Of a DNA stretch of 5,228 nucleotides, positions 1 to 5,228 are shown in pieces. A program made the translations under genes and the position numbers. The DNA lies in assembly GCA_003694825.1 (NCBI GenBank), contig RFJS01000301.1:1-5228 (forward strand), read 5' to 3'. Under the pieces are notes generated by a model that saw nothing but the letters and a program-made list of their open reading frames with translations, searched no databases and was not told the DNA's origin. This stretch comes from Verrucomicrobiota bacterium. Lineage in GTDB: Bacteria > Verrucomicrobiota > Verrucomicrobiia > Opitutales > Opitutaceae. The stretch's first letter is position 1. Each line of letters begins with the position of its first letter.

Positions 1-2916
1 CCGCAGACCTTTCCGAAACGCCTCGCGGTCTGCGGCAGCGAGTTCGGCGTTTGGTCGAGTGCCACCATGGTGCCGTTTTATTCGCAAAGCGGATACTGGG
101 TGATGGGCGATATGGCGGGATCGCTTGTCAATGTGGGCACCTACCTGCGTCTCGATGACGCGGGCAACACGATCACCCGCGTCACCTCGCCGCTGGTTTC
201 GACCGAGTTTGTCGCCACGGACTCCAATCACTTCCTGGTTTATCAGTCTGGCGGCGCGGTCTCCATGAACATCGCCCGATTCACCGAAGGGGCGTCGCCG
301 ACCGCGGTCTATGCCAGGGAGCTTTTTCTCGACACCGTCGATGAGACCCCTTCGGTCGCGCCCGCGCCTGGCGGAAAGGTATATATCGGCCAGAATATCG
401 ACCCTGAATTGAAAGTGACGGTGCTCGGGGCGGATGGCTCGCAACTTTTCACGAAACAGTATGCGTCGGATGCGTTTGGTTCCGGCGGAGGCCTGCCGAA
501 TCCGCTCAATCAGCAACATCTCGACATTGTCCCGCTCGCTGACGGCACGGCGATCCTCCAGGTCTCGAAGACCGTCTTCGATGCCGGCACGCTGCAGGTG
601 GAGTATTCGGAGCTGTTGATCAAGATCGACGCTCAGGGTGCGGTTCAGTGGGCAAAAAAATATCAACCGGGCTACGCCTATTCGAGTTCGGTGGCGCCAG
701 TGGTGAATGGTTCCTATTACCTCATTTCGTCCGGGCCGGTTGATCCGCTCAATCCGGAGACAGGCATGCAGACGGTGATAACGCGGTTGTCGGCGAGCGG
801 CGAACTCATGTGGGCCAAAAAAATCGCCGGCCCGATCTTCACCCTGACGCCGACGATTTCGCCTGACGGGATAAGTGAGGCGATCGTGCTGAGCGGTTCG
901 ACCGGCGATCCGTCGGAGGGGTCTTCGGACACCGTCCTCGTCACGCTCGATGGCAACGGGAACCTCACGGCGCAGACGCAGTTTTCGATCGGCGAGGTCG
1001 ACATGACGACCGCCTTCGCCGAGAACGGGACGATCTGGCTGTCCTCACTGGCGTATGCCGAAGCCACGCTTGGCGGCAGCGGCGACAAGTTGGCGCCCGC
1101 CTATATCGGAAAAACGGATATGACGCTGAGTTCGATCGAATGGAAGCGCTACGCCATCGACTCCACCTTCGCCTTTGTCGTGCCGGACCTCGATAGCACG
1201 AAGGTGGCCTGCTCGTTCTACAACGAGCCGCTCTCCTCTGTGGATGTCTTTACGATCAACGATGATTTCAGCGTCAATGCGTCTTGTGAATTGCTCACGG
1301 ACGCGACGGTGACGACGGTGAATCCCGGACTGAGCGCCGAAGACGCCACCGTGCTCGTTTCCGACATCACCGTTTCGGTGACAAGCTCGCCGCTGGAGAT
1401 GCTGGATCAGCCCTTCTCCATCGAGGCACTGACCGTCAACGAGACCGACCTTTGCGAAATCGTTGGCTCCGGTTCCGGTGGCGGCGGAGGTTCCGGTGGC
1501 GGAGGCGGCGGTACCGGTCCATCGGTGACGCTCCCGGTCGGCTCGGCCAATGTCGCCGCCGCCGGCGGCACCGTGAATTTCTCCGTCGTTGCGGACAACA
1601 GCGAACCCTTCTCCATCGTCTCGGATTCCACCTGGGCCATCGTCACGGCGCCGACGGGGAGTTCGTTGACCGGCAACCAGGAGGTCGCCGTTTCGGTGCT
1701 GCCCAACCTGACCAACCAGGCGCGTGAGGCAAAGATCGCCGTGGCCGATGAGGATTTCACGATCCATCAGGCGGGAATGACCGGCAGTTTCGAGGCGGTG
1801 AGCGGAGGGGATGTCGATCTCGGCTCCGGGCCCGGATCGGGTGTGATTTCCTTCCTGACGCAGGTGCCGTGGGAAGCCTCCGCGCCGAGCTGGATCGATA
1901 TCACGCTTCCGCAGCCTCCCGAAAGCCTGACGGCTGCGACACCAGCCGCCGCGAGCGTATCCGGTTCGTCGGGACTCGTTAGCCTCGAGTGGTCGGTGTC
2001 CAATGGCACCCCGCTGAAGAACCGTTCGGGCAAGATCGAGATTAAGGACACATTGGGGAACCTCCTGCATACGGTGACGATCAGTCAGAGCGCGGTCTCC
2101 GGTGTCGGGGCGATCAACCTCTCGGCCCGGACACAGGTCGGCAGCGGAAGTGAAATCCTCATCCCGGGCTTTGTGGTCGGCGGCACGGGCAAGACGAAGA
2201 TTCTCGTTCGTGGAGTCGGCCCGACCTTGACCGACCTCGTCGACCTGGAGGGGGTTCTGCCGAATCCCGCGCTCGAGGTTTACCGTTCGGTCGGCAATCC
2301 GCCGGTGTCCGAGCTGGTCGATGCCAATCAGTCCTGGACGAGTGACGAGGAGCGTCTGCAGGCGCTGTTCACCGAGCTGGGTGCCTTCAATCTCTCCCGG
2401 GATGAAGACTGCGCCACCTATATCGAGCTGGATCCCGGCGCCTACACGGTCCAGCTCAAGGACGAGGCGGACAACTCCGGCCTCGGCATGGTCGAGCTCT
2501 ACGTCGTCGATCCCTCCGCCTCCGGTGGCCTCCTCAATCTCTCTGCCCGGGCGGAAGTCGGTGCCGGCGATCGCGTGATGATCCCGGGATTTGTCATCGA
2601 GGGTGACCAGCCGGTCGAAGTGATTGTGCGAGGCGTCGGACCGACACTTGGGGGCTACGGCGTCGCCAACGCCCTCGAAGATCCGGTGATCGAGGTCTAT
2701 AACGCCGCGAACGAACTCGTCGGCTCCAACGACGACTGGGATGCGGCTCTGGCCGCGCGGTTCGAGGACGTCGGCGCATTCGGTCTCGACGCGGACTCGA
2801 AGGACGCGGCTTTGCTCCTGACGCTTCAGCCGGGCAGCTATACCGCCCACATCAAGGGCAACGGAGACGCCGTCGGTATCGCCCTGCTCGAGGTGTACTT
2901 TCTTATCAATTACTGA
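1..2916 (+). CDS. Large secreted-type multidomain protein (beta-propeller-like, BACON-like x2, verrucomicrobial C-terminal unit x2), 5' partial
   Basis: The frame is open from base 1 to the TGA at 2914-2916, giving 971 visible residues. The first ATG (67) has no Shine-Dalgarno sequence, and the 22 residues before it read as normal protein of the same style, so the gene starts upstream and any signal peptide is out of view. Visible order, numbered from base 1: blade-like repeats at about residues 1-431, a connecting region with two cysteines (codons at 1285 and 1453), a Gly/Ser linker 489-506, BACON-like domains 509-592 and 593-698, and two related units at 705-837 and 845-971. The composition is acidic, rich in Gly, Ser, Thr and Val and poor in Cys and Lys, which fits an extracellular or surface protein. 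There is no PEP-CTERM, LPXTG or type IX sorting tail; it ends inside the last domain. BACON domains are known in carbohydrate-binding and surface proteins, so an adhesive or glycan-binding role is plausible but inferred. No catalytic motif was recognised. A strong terminator follows. Confidence 0.9.
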   Translation, partial: PQTFPKRLAVCGSEFGVWSSATMVPFYSQSGYWVMGDMAGSLVNVGTYLRLDDAGNTITRVTSPLVSTEFVATDSNHFLVYQSGGAVSMNIARFTEGASPTAVYARELFLDTVDETPSVAPAPGGKVYIGQNIDPELKVTVLGADGSQLFTKQYASDAFGSGGGLPNPLNQQHLDIVPLADGTAILQVSKTVFDAGTLQVEYSELLIKIDAQGAVQWAKKYQPGYAYSSSVAPVVNGSYYLISSGPVDPLNPETGMQTVITRLSASGELMWAKKIAGPIFTLTPTISPDGISEAIVLSGSTGDPSEGSSDTVLVTLDGNGNLTAQTQFSIGEVDMTTAFAENGTIWLSSLAYAEATLGGSGDKLAPAYIGKTDMTLSSIEWKRYAIDSTFAFVVPDLDSTKVACSFYNEPLSSVDVFTINDDFSVNASCELLTDATVTTVNPGLSAEDATVLVSDITVSVTSSPLEMLDQPFSIEALTVNETDLCEIVGSGSGGGGGSGGGGGGTGPSVTLPVGSANVAAAGGTVNFSVVADNSEPFSIVSDSTWAIVTAPTGSSLTGNQEVAVSVLPNLTNQAREAKIAVADEDFTIHQAGMTGSFEAVSGGDVDLGSGPGSGVISFLTQVPWEASAPSWIDITLPQPPESLTAATPAAASVSGSSGLVSLEWSVSNGTPLKNRSGKIEIKDTLGNLLHTVTISQSAVSGVGAINLSARTQVGSGSEILIPGFVVGGTGKTKILVRGVGPTLTDLVDLEGVLPNPALEVYRSVGNPPVSELVDANQSWTSDEERLQALFTELGAFNLSRDEDCATYIELDPGAYTVQLKDEADNSGLGMVELYVVDPSASGGLLNLSARAEVGAGDRVMIPGFVIEGDQPVEVIVRGVGPTLGGYGVANALEDPVIEVYNAANELVGSNDDWDAALAARFEDVGAFGLDADSKDAALLLTLQPGSYTAHIKGNGDAVGIALLEVYFLINY
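142..1293 (+). repeat. Eight degenerate beta-propeller-like blade motifs
   Basis: A motif of the form hydrophobic-x-hydrophobic-D-x-x-G-x-hydrophobic-x-W-x-K recurs at 142 (YLRLDDAGNTITRV), 265 (MNIARFTEGASPTAVYAREL), 412 (KVTVLGADGSQLFTKQY), 613 (LLIKIDAQGAVQWAKKY), 775 (VITRLSASGELMWAKKI), 931 (TVLVTLDGNGNLTAQTQF), 1102 (YIGKTDMTLSSIEWKRY) and 1240 (VDVFTINDDFSVNASCEL). Start-to-start spacing is 41-67 residues, about 52 on average. Most motifs are preceded by a Gly-containing strand such as GSYYLISS or GTIWLSS. This is the pattern of PQQ/WD-like propeller blades, in which the D-x-x-G turn joins the outer strands. The number of copies fits a seven- or eight-bladed propeller, possibly with one more blade upstream of the window. 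The motifs are seen directly; the fold is an inference. Confidence 0.65.
1465..1518 (+). other. Gly/Ser-rich interdomain linker
   Basis: These 18 codons encode almost only Gly with interspersed Ser and one Thr. They join the propeller-like region to the first BACON-like domain. The DNA is a run of GGN and TCC codons and could be prone to length change between strains. It marks a clear domain boundary. Confidence 0.9.
1525..1776 (+). other. BACON-like Ig-fold domain 1
   Basis: This roughly 84-residue segment follows the BACON pattern. It has an opening strand with AAGGTVNFSV, then the central Trp in DSTWAIV, then GNQEVAVSVLPN with the conserved Asn, Arg in QAREAKIAV, and the terminal strand FTIHQAG, close to the usual TVTQAG ending. 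BACON domains are beta-sandwiches often found in bacterial surface proteins and glycan-active enzymes. The assignment is by pattern recognition, without a profile search. Confidence 0.75.
1777..2094 (+). other. BACON-like Ig-fold domain 2 (divergent)
   Basis: This roughly 106-residue segment begins directly after the QAG end of domain 1. It has the paired Trp pattern of BACON domains in VPWEASAPSWIDIT. After a Pro/Ala/Ser-rich insertion come VSLEWSVSNGTP, RSGKIEIKD and the closing strand TVTISQSA, which matches the usual TITQ-type end. The insertion of about 30 residues makes it longer than domain 1. Its identity is less certain than that of the first copy. Confidence 0.6.
2113..2913 (+). repeat. 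Tandem C-terminal units typical of verrucomicrobial secreted proteins
   Basis: Two related units start at 2113 (INLSAR) and 2533 (LNLSAR), a period of 420 bases or 140 residues. Shared blocks in order are NLSAR, VGxG, IPGFV, VRGVGPTL, EVY, ELVxxN followed by W, GAF, LxPGxYT and a closing glycine-rich strand ending in ExY. The second unit is slightly shorter, mainly between EVY and ELV. The copies are clearly homologous but diverged, so they result from an old duplication or were recruited separately. From memory, this unit is common, often in several copies, at the ends of large exported proteins of Verrucomicrobiota. Its function is not known to me; anchoring or a structural role would be a guess. 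Confidence 0.8.
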
Positions 2917-2941
2917 TACTTTTCTGTCTTGAGGGTTGTCC

Positions 2942-2979
2942 GGCCCCGGCATGCCGAGCGGCGTGCCGGGGCCTTTTTT
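2942..2979 (+). terminator. Strong intrinsic terminator after the secreted-protein gene
   Basis: Arms 2942-2955 and 2960-2973 pair over 14 bp with a single G-U wobble (T2952 with G2963) around the tetraloop GAGC. Six T (2974-2979) follow directly. The structure begins 25 bases after the TGA at 2914-2916. It separates the upstream gene from the dehydrogenase operon. The complementary strand lacks a comparable T-run after the stem, so it should work on the + strand only. Confidence 0.95.
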
Positions 2980-3050
2980 CTTCGTGAACCGTGTCGTCGA
3001 CCGCACGGCATCCCACCGCCATGCATCGGGCTGGGTGTGGCGGGGAAGGC

Positions 3051-3080
3051 TTGACCGGTGGCGGCTGGCAACGGTAGGCA
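3051..3080 (+). promoter_or_regulatory. Weak candidate sigma-70-type promoter
   Basis: TTGACC (3051-3056) is a good -35 match. With an 18-base spacer the -10 position is TAGGCA (3075-3080), which matches the consensus poorly. Initiation from it would give a leader of only a few bases before the ATG at 3091, which is unusual. Some promoter is expected between the terminator and the dehydrogenase gene, because the terminator should block read-through, but this one is only a candidate. Confidence 0.15.
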
Positions 3081-3083
3081 GGG
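3077..3083 (+). promoter_or_regulatory. Ribosome binding site deciding the dehydrogenase start
   Basis: GGCAGGG is a partial Shine-Dalgarno match ending seven bases before ATG 3091. The distance suits ATG 3091 better than ATG 3100 (16 bases). The upstream GTG at 3058 has no comparable purine-rich site at proper spacing, and would add eleven residues (MAAGNGRQGDC) unlike the family N-terminus. Confidence 0.45.
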
Positions 3084-3090
3084 CGATTGT

Positions 3091-4224
3091 ATGCAGTCTA
3101 TGCCTTCCCCCCAATTCCCCATCAAGGGGCGTGCCGCGATTTCCGATAACGCCGGATCTTTTGTCATCGAAGAGATCGAAGTGCATCCGCCGGCTGCCGG
3201 TGAGGTGCTCGTCGCCATCCGCGCTTCGGGTGTCTGTCACACCGATCACGATTCTCTGAAGTGGGACGGCCACTACGTTTTGGGGCATGAAGGAGCCGGC
3301 GTCGTCGCCGCAGTGGGCGATGGCGTGTCCCATGTAAAGCTGGGAGACGCCGTCCTGCTGAACTGGGCGATCCCCTGCAAGACCTGCTTTCAGTGTCAGG
3401 AGGGGAACCAGAATATCTGCGAACGATACAATCAGGTGACGGCGAATCCGCCGGACCATGGGGCGGCCCACGCGGGTGCGACCCTGTGGCGGGGGCAGCC
3501 GGTGAAGCGATCGTTCAACATCGGTACGTTGAGCACCCACGCGGTGGTGCGGGCCGAGGCGGTGCTGCCGATCACGGTCGATATTCCCTTCAGTTCCGCA
3601 TGCATCATCGGATGCGGTGTCATGACGGGATACGGCTCGGTCGTGAACGCCGCCCGGCTCGTGCCGGGAAGCTCCGCTGTCGTGCTGGGCACGGGTGGAG
3701 TCGGGCTGAATGTGATTCAGGGAGCGCGAATCTCGGGTGCGGGCAAGATCATCGCGATCGACGTCAACCAGCAGCGTTTGGACATGGCGATGCGGTTCGG
3801 CGCGACACACCAGATTCTCGCCTCCCGCGACGACGTGGGGCTGATGAAGGCCGCCGAGGCGGTGAAGCAGCTGTGTGGAGGGCGGGGTGCCGACTACGCT
3901 TTTGAGTGCACGGGTGTGCCGGCGCTGGGAGCGGCCCCGCTGGCGATGGTGAGGAGCGCCGGCACGGCGGTGCAGGTGTCGGGGATCGAGCAGACCATCG
4001 AGATCGACATGAATCTGTTCGAATGGGACAAGGTCTATATCAATCCCCTCTATGGCAAGTGCCGCCCGGAGCGAGACTTCCCGCGCCTGCTCGAGCTGTA
4101 TGACCGCGGTTTGCTCAAGCTCGATGAAATGGTGACGCGGACGTATGCGCTCGATGATTTGCAACAGGCGTTCGACGACATGCTGGCCGGTCGCAATGCC
4201 AAGGGCGTGATTGTTTTCGAGTGA
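3091..4224 (+). CDS. Zinc-dependent, NAD-dependent medium-chain alcohol dehydrogenase (class III-like)
   Basis: This 377-residue cytoplasmic MDR-family dehydrogenase should interconvert an alcohol (or aldehyde adduct) and its aldehyde or acyl product with NAD. Catalytic zinc ligands are visible as Cys49 (GVCHTD), His66-Glu67 (GHEGAG) and Cys175 (GCGVMTGYG). The structural zinc site is complete: Cys96, Cys99, Cys102 and Cys110. The Rossmann fingerprint GTGGVG is at 200-205, and Asp224 at the end of the next strand indicates NAD over NADP. The fold is full length. The overall match (GCGVxTGYG, GGVGLNVIQGA) is to the class III/benzyl-alcohol-type branch. However, the stretch between CHTD and GHEGAG is only 12 residues, against about 18 in class III. 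The segment after Cys110 also does not resemble the glutathione-adduct pocket. The substrate is therefore unknown, and frmA is not assigned. The start is ATG 3091; ATG 3100 (374 residues) or GTG 3058 (388) remain possible. The stop overlaps the next gene. Confidence 0.92.
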   Translation: MQSMPSPQFPIKGRAAISDNAGSFVIEEIEVHPPAAGEVLVAIRASGVCHTDHDSLKWDGHYVLGHEGAGVVAAVGDGVSHVKLGDAVLLNWAIPCKTCFQCQEGNQNICERYNQVTANPPDHGAAHAGATLWRGQPVKRSFNIGTLSTHAVVRAEAVLPITVDIPFSSACIIGCGVMTGYGSVVNAARLVPGSSAVVLGTGGVGLNVIQGARISGAGKIIAIDVNQQRLDMAMRFGATHQILASRDDVGLMKAAEAVKQLCGGRGADYAFECTGVPALGAAPLAMVRSAGTAVQVSGIEQTIEIDMNLFEWDKVYINPLYGKCRPERDFPRLLELYDRGLLKLDEMVTRTYALDDLQQAFDDMLAGRNAKGVIVFE

Positions 4225-5054
4225 GCGTTGAAACGAATCAATCCATGGGGTCACACTTTCGCACTGTCGAGGTTGGCACGCTTCCGCTTGCCGAAGGGGA
4301 GCTGACCTTCATCACCGTTAAAAGCGGTGCGCTGCGCGGCCGGGCCGATGTCTCGCTCTACCGGCCACCGCAGGCGCGCGGCGGCGGCGCCTTGCCGGTT
4401 GTCGTCCTGCTGCATGGCGTCTACTGTTCCCATTGGGCGTGGCTGCTGAAGGCGAAGGCGCATGTGACGCTTCAGCGGATGATCGATGCCGGGGAGATCC
4501 CGCCGATGTATCTGGCCACCCCGTCCGACGGGCTCTGGGGAGACGGCAGCGGTTTTCTCGCGCACTCCGGGATCGATGCCGAGCGGTGGATCGTGGAGGA
4601 GGTGCCTCGGGTGGTGGCCGAGGTCACGGGCAACACTGTCGATGCTCCGCACTTTATCGGCGGCCTTTCGATGGGCGGATTCGGCGCGTTGCGCCTGGGA
4701 GCGAAATACCCGGATCGTTTCCGCGGATTCGCGGGGCATTCATCCATCACGGAGCTTTCGCAGATGGCGGCGTTCGTGGAAGAGCCGCTCGAGCAGTATC
4801 GCCAGTCGGATCCGGTCGAGGCGTCTGTATTCGAAGTGATCCGTCGCGGACGCGATCGCCTGCGGCCGTTTCGCTTTGATTGTGGTGTGGAGGATTCCCT
4901 GATCGAGGCGAACCGGACGCTTGCGAAAAAGCTGCGCGAGGCCGACGTGTCGTTCACCTTCGAGGAGTATCCTGGCGGGCACGAATGGGCCTATTGGGAG
5001 GCTCACGTCGAGAAGAGTTTCCGGTTTTTCGCCGGCCTGCTCAACGAGGGGTAA
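4221..5054 (+). CDS. Esterase D-family alpha/beta hydrolase, coupled to the dehydrogenase
   Basis: This 277-residue serine hydrolase of the esterase D / tributyrin esterase type (Pfam PF00756 style) should cleave a carboxylic or thiol ester in the cytoplasm; no signal peptide is present. The oxyanion-hole region is LLHG (63-66). The nucleophile is Ser150 in GLSMGGFGAL. The acid is Asp225 in DCGVEDSLIEAN, and the base is His254 in PGGHEWAYWEAH. These C-terminal motifs are almost textbook for the family. The likely start is GTG 4221, sharing four bases (GTGA) with the dehydrogenase stop, which implies translational coupling. ATG 4245 (269 residues) is an alternative; neither has a strong ribosome site. 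S-formylglutathione hydrolase (FrmB) belongs to the same family, but its characteristic N-terminal cysteine-rich segment and GHSMGGHGAL motif are absent, so the substrate is not assigned. Pairing with the dehydrogenase suggests it hydrolyses an ester or thioester made by, or feeding, that enzyme. Confidence 0.9.
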   Translation: MSVETNQSMGSHFRTVEVGTLPLAEGELTFITVKSGALRGRADVSLYRPPQARGGGALPVVVLLHGVYCSHWAWLLKAKAHVTLQRMIDAGEIPPMYLATPSDGLWGDGSGFLAHSGIDAERWIVEEVPRVVAEVTGNTVDAPHFIGGLSMGGFGALRLGAKYPDRFRGFAGHSSITELSQMAAFVEEPLEQYRQSDPVEASVFEVIRRGRDRLRPFRFDCGVEDSLIEANRTLAKKLREADVSFTFEEYPGGHEWAYWEAHVEKSFRFFAGLLNEG

Positions 5055-5061
5055 CCGCGTC

Positions 5062-5087
5062 CCGCCGGGGCGGATGGCCCCGGGCGG
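5062..5087 (+). terminator. GC-rich hairpin after the operon, doubtful terminator
   Basis: CCGCCGGGGC (5062-5071) pairs with GCCCC-G-GGCGG (5077-5087) around the loop GGATG, giving ten base pairs with one bulged G (5082). It starts seven bases after the TAA of the esterase gene. No T-run follows (CCTTGCC), so it is not a canonical intrinsic terminator. It could stabilise the mRNA 3' end or assist Rho-dependent termination, or be chance in GC-rich DNA. Confidence 0.3.
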
Positions 5088-5228
5088 CCTTGCCGGTCGT
5101 GGATGATCGATCGGGCGCGGTCGGCGATGACGGTTTTCGGCTCGCACCGGCGAGCGGGGCTGCCTTCCTATCGGGGTTCCCCATGATTTGCCGCCAATAT
5201 CCCCGAAAGAAGTTTTCGATCACCCAAC

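Noticed and set aside
61..70. GCCACCATGG around the first ATG, a perfect Kozak-like context.
   Set aside because: This is a bacterial sequence with coding frame continuing upstream. The match to the eukaryotic initiation consensus is chance and the ATG is probably an internal Met.
1465..1518. The GGN/TCC-rich run considered as a simple-sequence repeat or recombination site.
   Set aside because: It is in frame between two domains, encodes a typical Gly/Ser linker and lacks an exact repeating unit, so a linker is sufficient explanation.
1045..4254. A 1069-codon open frame on the minus strand, the longest in the window.
   Set aside because: It runs antisense through three well-supported + strand genes and the terminator. 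Its product is rich in Arg, His and Gly without recognisable domains, as expected for a shadow of GC-rich codon usage.
3091..5054. Naming the pair frmA and frmB.
   Set aside because: Family membership is similar, but the class III glutathione pocket and the S-formylglutathione hydrolase motifs are not seen, so the symbols would be over-assigned.
5041..5223. A 60-codon minus-strand frame from a GTG at 5223.
   Set aside because: It has a GTG start with no visible ribosome site, overlaps the end of the esterase gene, and its product is a low-complexity Arg/Pro/Ser-rich string with no recognisable motif.

Overview
This 5.2 kb, GC-rich window looks like chromosomal DNA of a Verrucomicrobiota bacterium, probably Opitutae or a relative. 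The main reason is the C-terminus of the first protein. It carries two copies of a roughly 130-residue unit (NLSAR...IPGFV...VRGVGPTL...EVY...W...GAF...PGxYT...G) that I know, from memory, as typical of large secreted verrucomicrobial proteins. The taxonomic call is an inference from that unit and the general style of the proteins. No marker gene is present.

Layout, all genes on the + strand. (1) Positions 1-2916 hold the 3' part of a large, probably exported multidomain protein. Its reading frame is open to the left window edge, so its true start and any signal peptide lie outside. In order it contains a repeat region that looks like a beta-propeller (eight recognisable blade-like motifs), a Gly/Ser linker, two BACON-like Ig domains and the two verrucomicrobial C-terminal units. 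(2) Positions 2942-2979 form a very strong intrinsic terminator (14-bp stem, GAGC loop, six T) that closes this unit. (3) A short leader precedes a two-gene operon. The first gene is a zinc- and NAD-dependent medium-chain alcohol dehydrogenase (3091-4224). The second is an esterase-D-family alpha/beta hydrolase (4221-5054) that overlaps the dehydrogenase stop by four bases (GTGA). (4) Positions 5055-5228 are apparently non-coding, with a GC-rich hairpin and possibly the first codons of another gene at the right edge.

The dehydrogenase and hydrolase are both cytoplasmic by sequence (no signal peptide) and are translationally coupled, so they probably act in one pathway. The pairing recalls the glutathione-dependent formaldehyde system (FrmA dehydrogenase plus FrmB S-formylglutathione hydrolase, the latter also an esterase-D-family enzyme). 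However, neither protein looks like the canonical member, so the substrate is open. The upstream secreted protein is separated by the terminator, and nothing in the sequence links it functionally to the operon.

The most interesting points are the uncharacterised ADH-esterase module, the composite architecture of the secreted protein and its tandem C-terminal units. I do not see a mobile element, CRISPR array, RNA gene or defence system.
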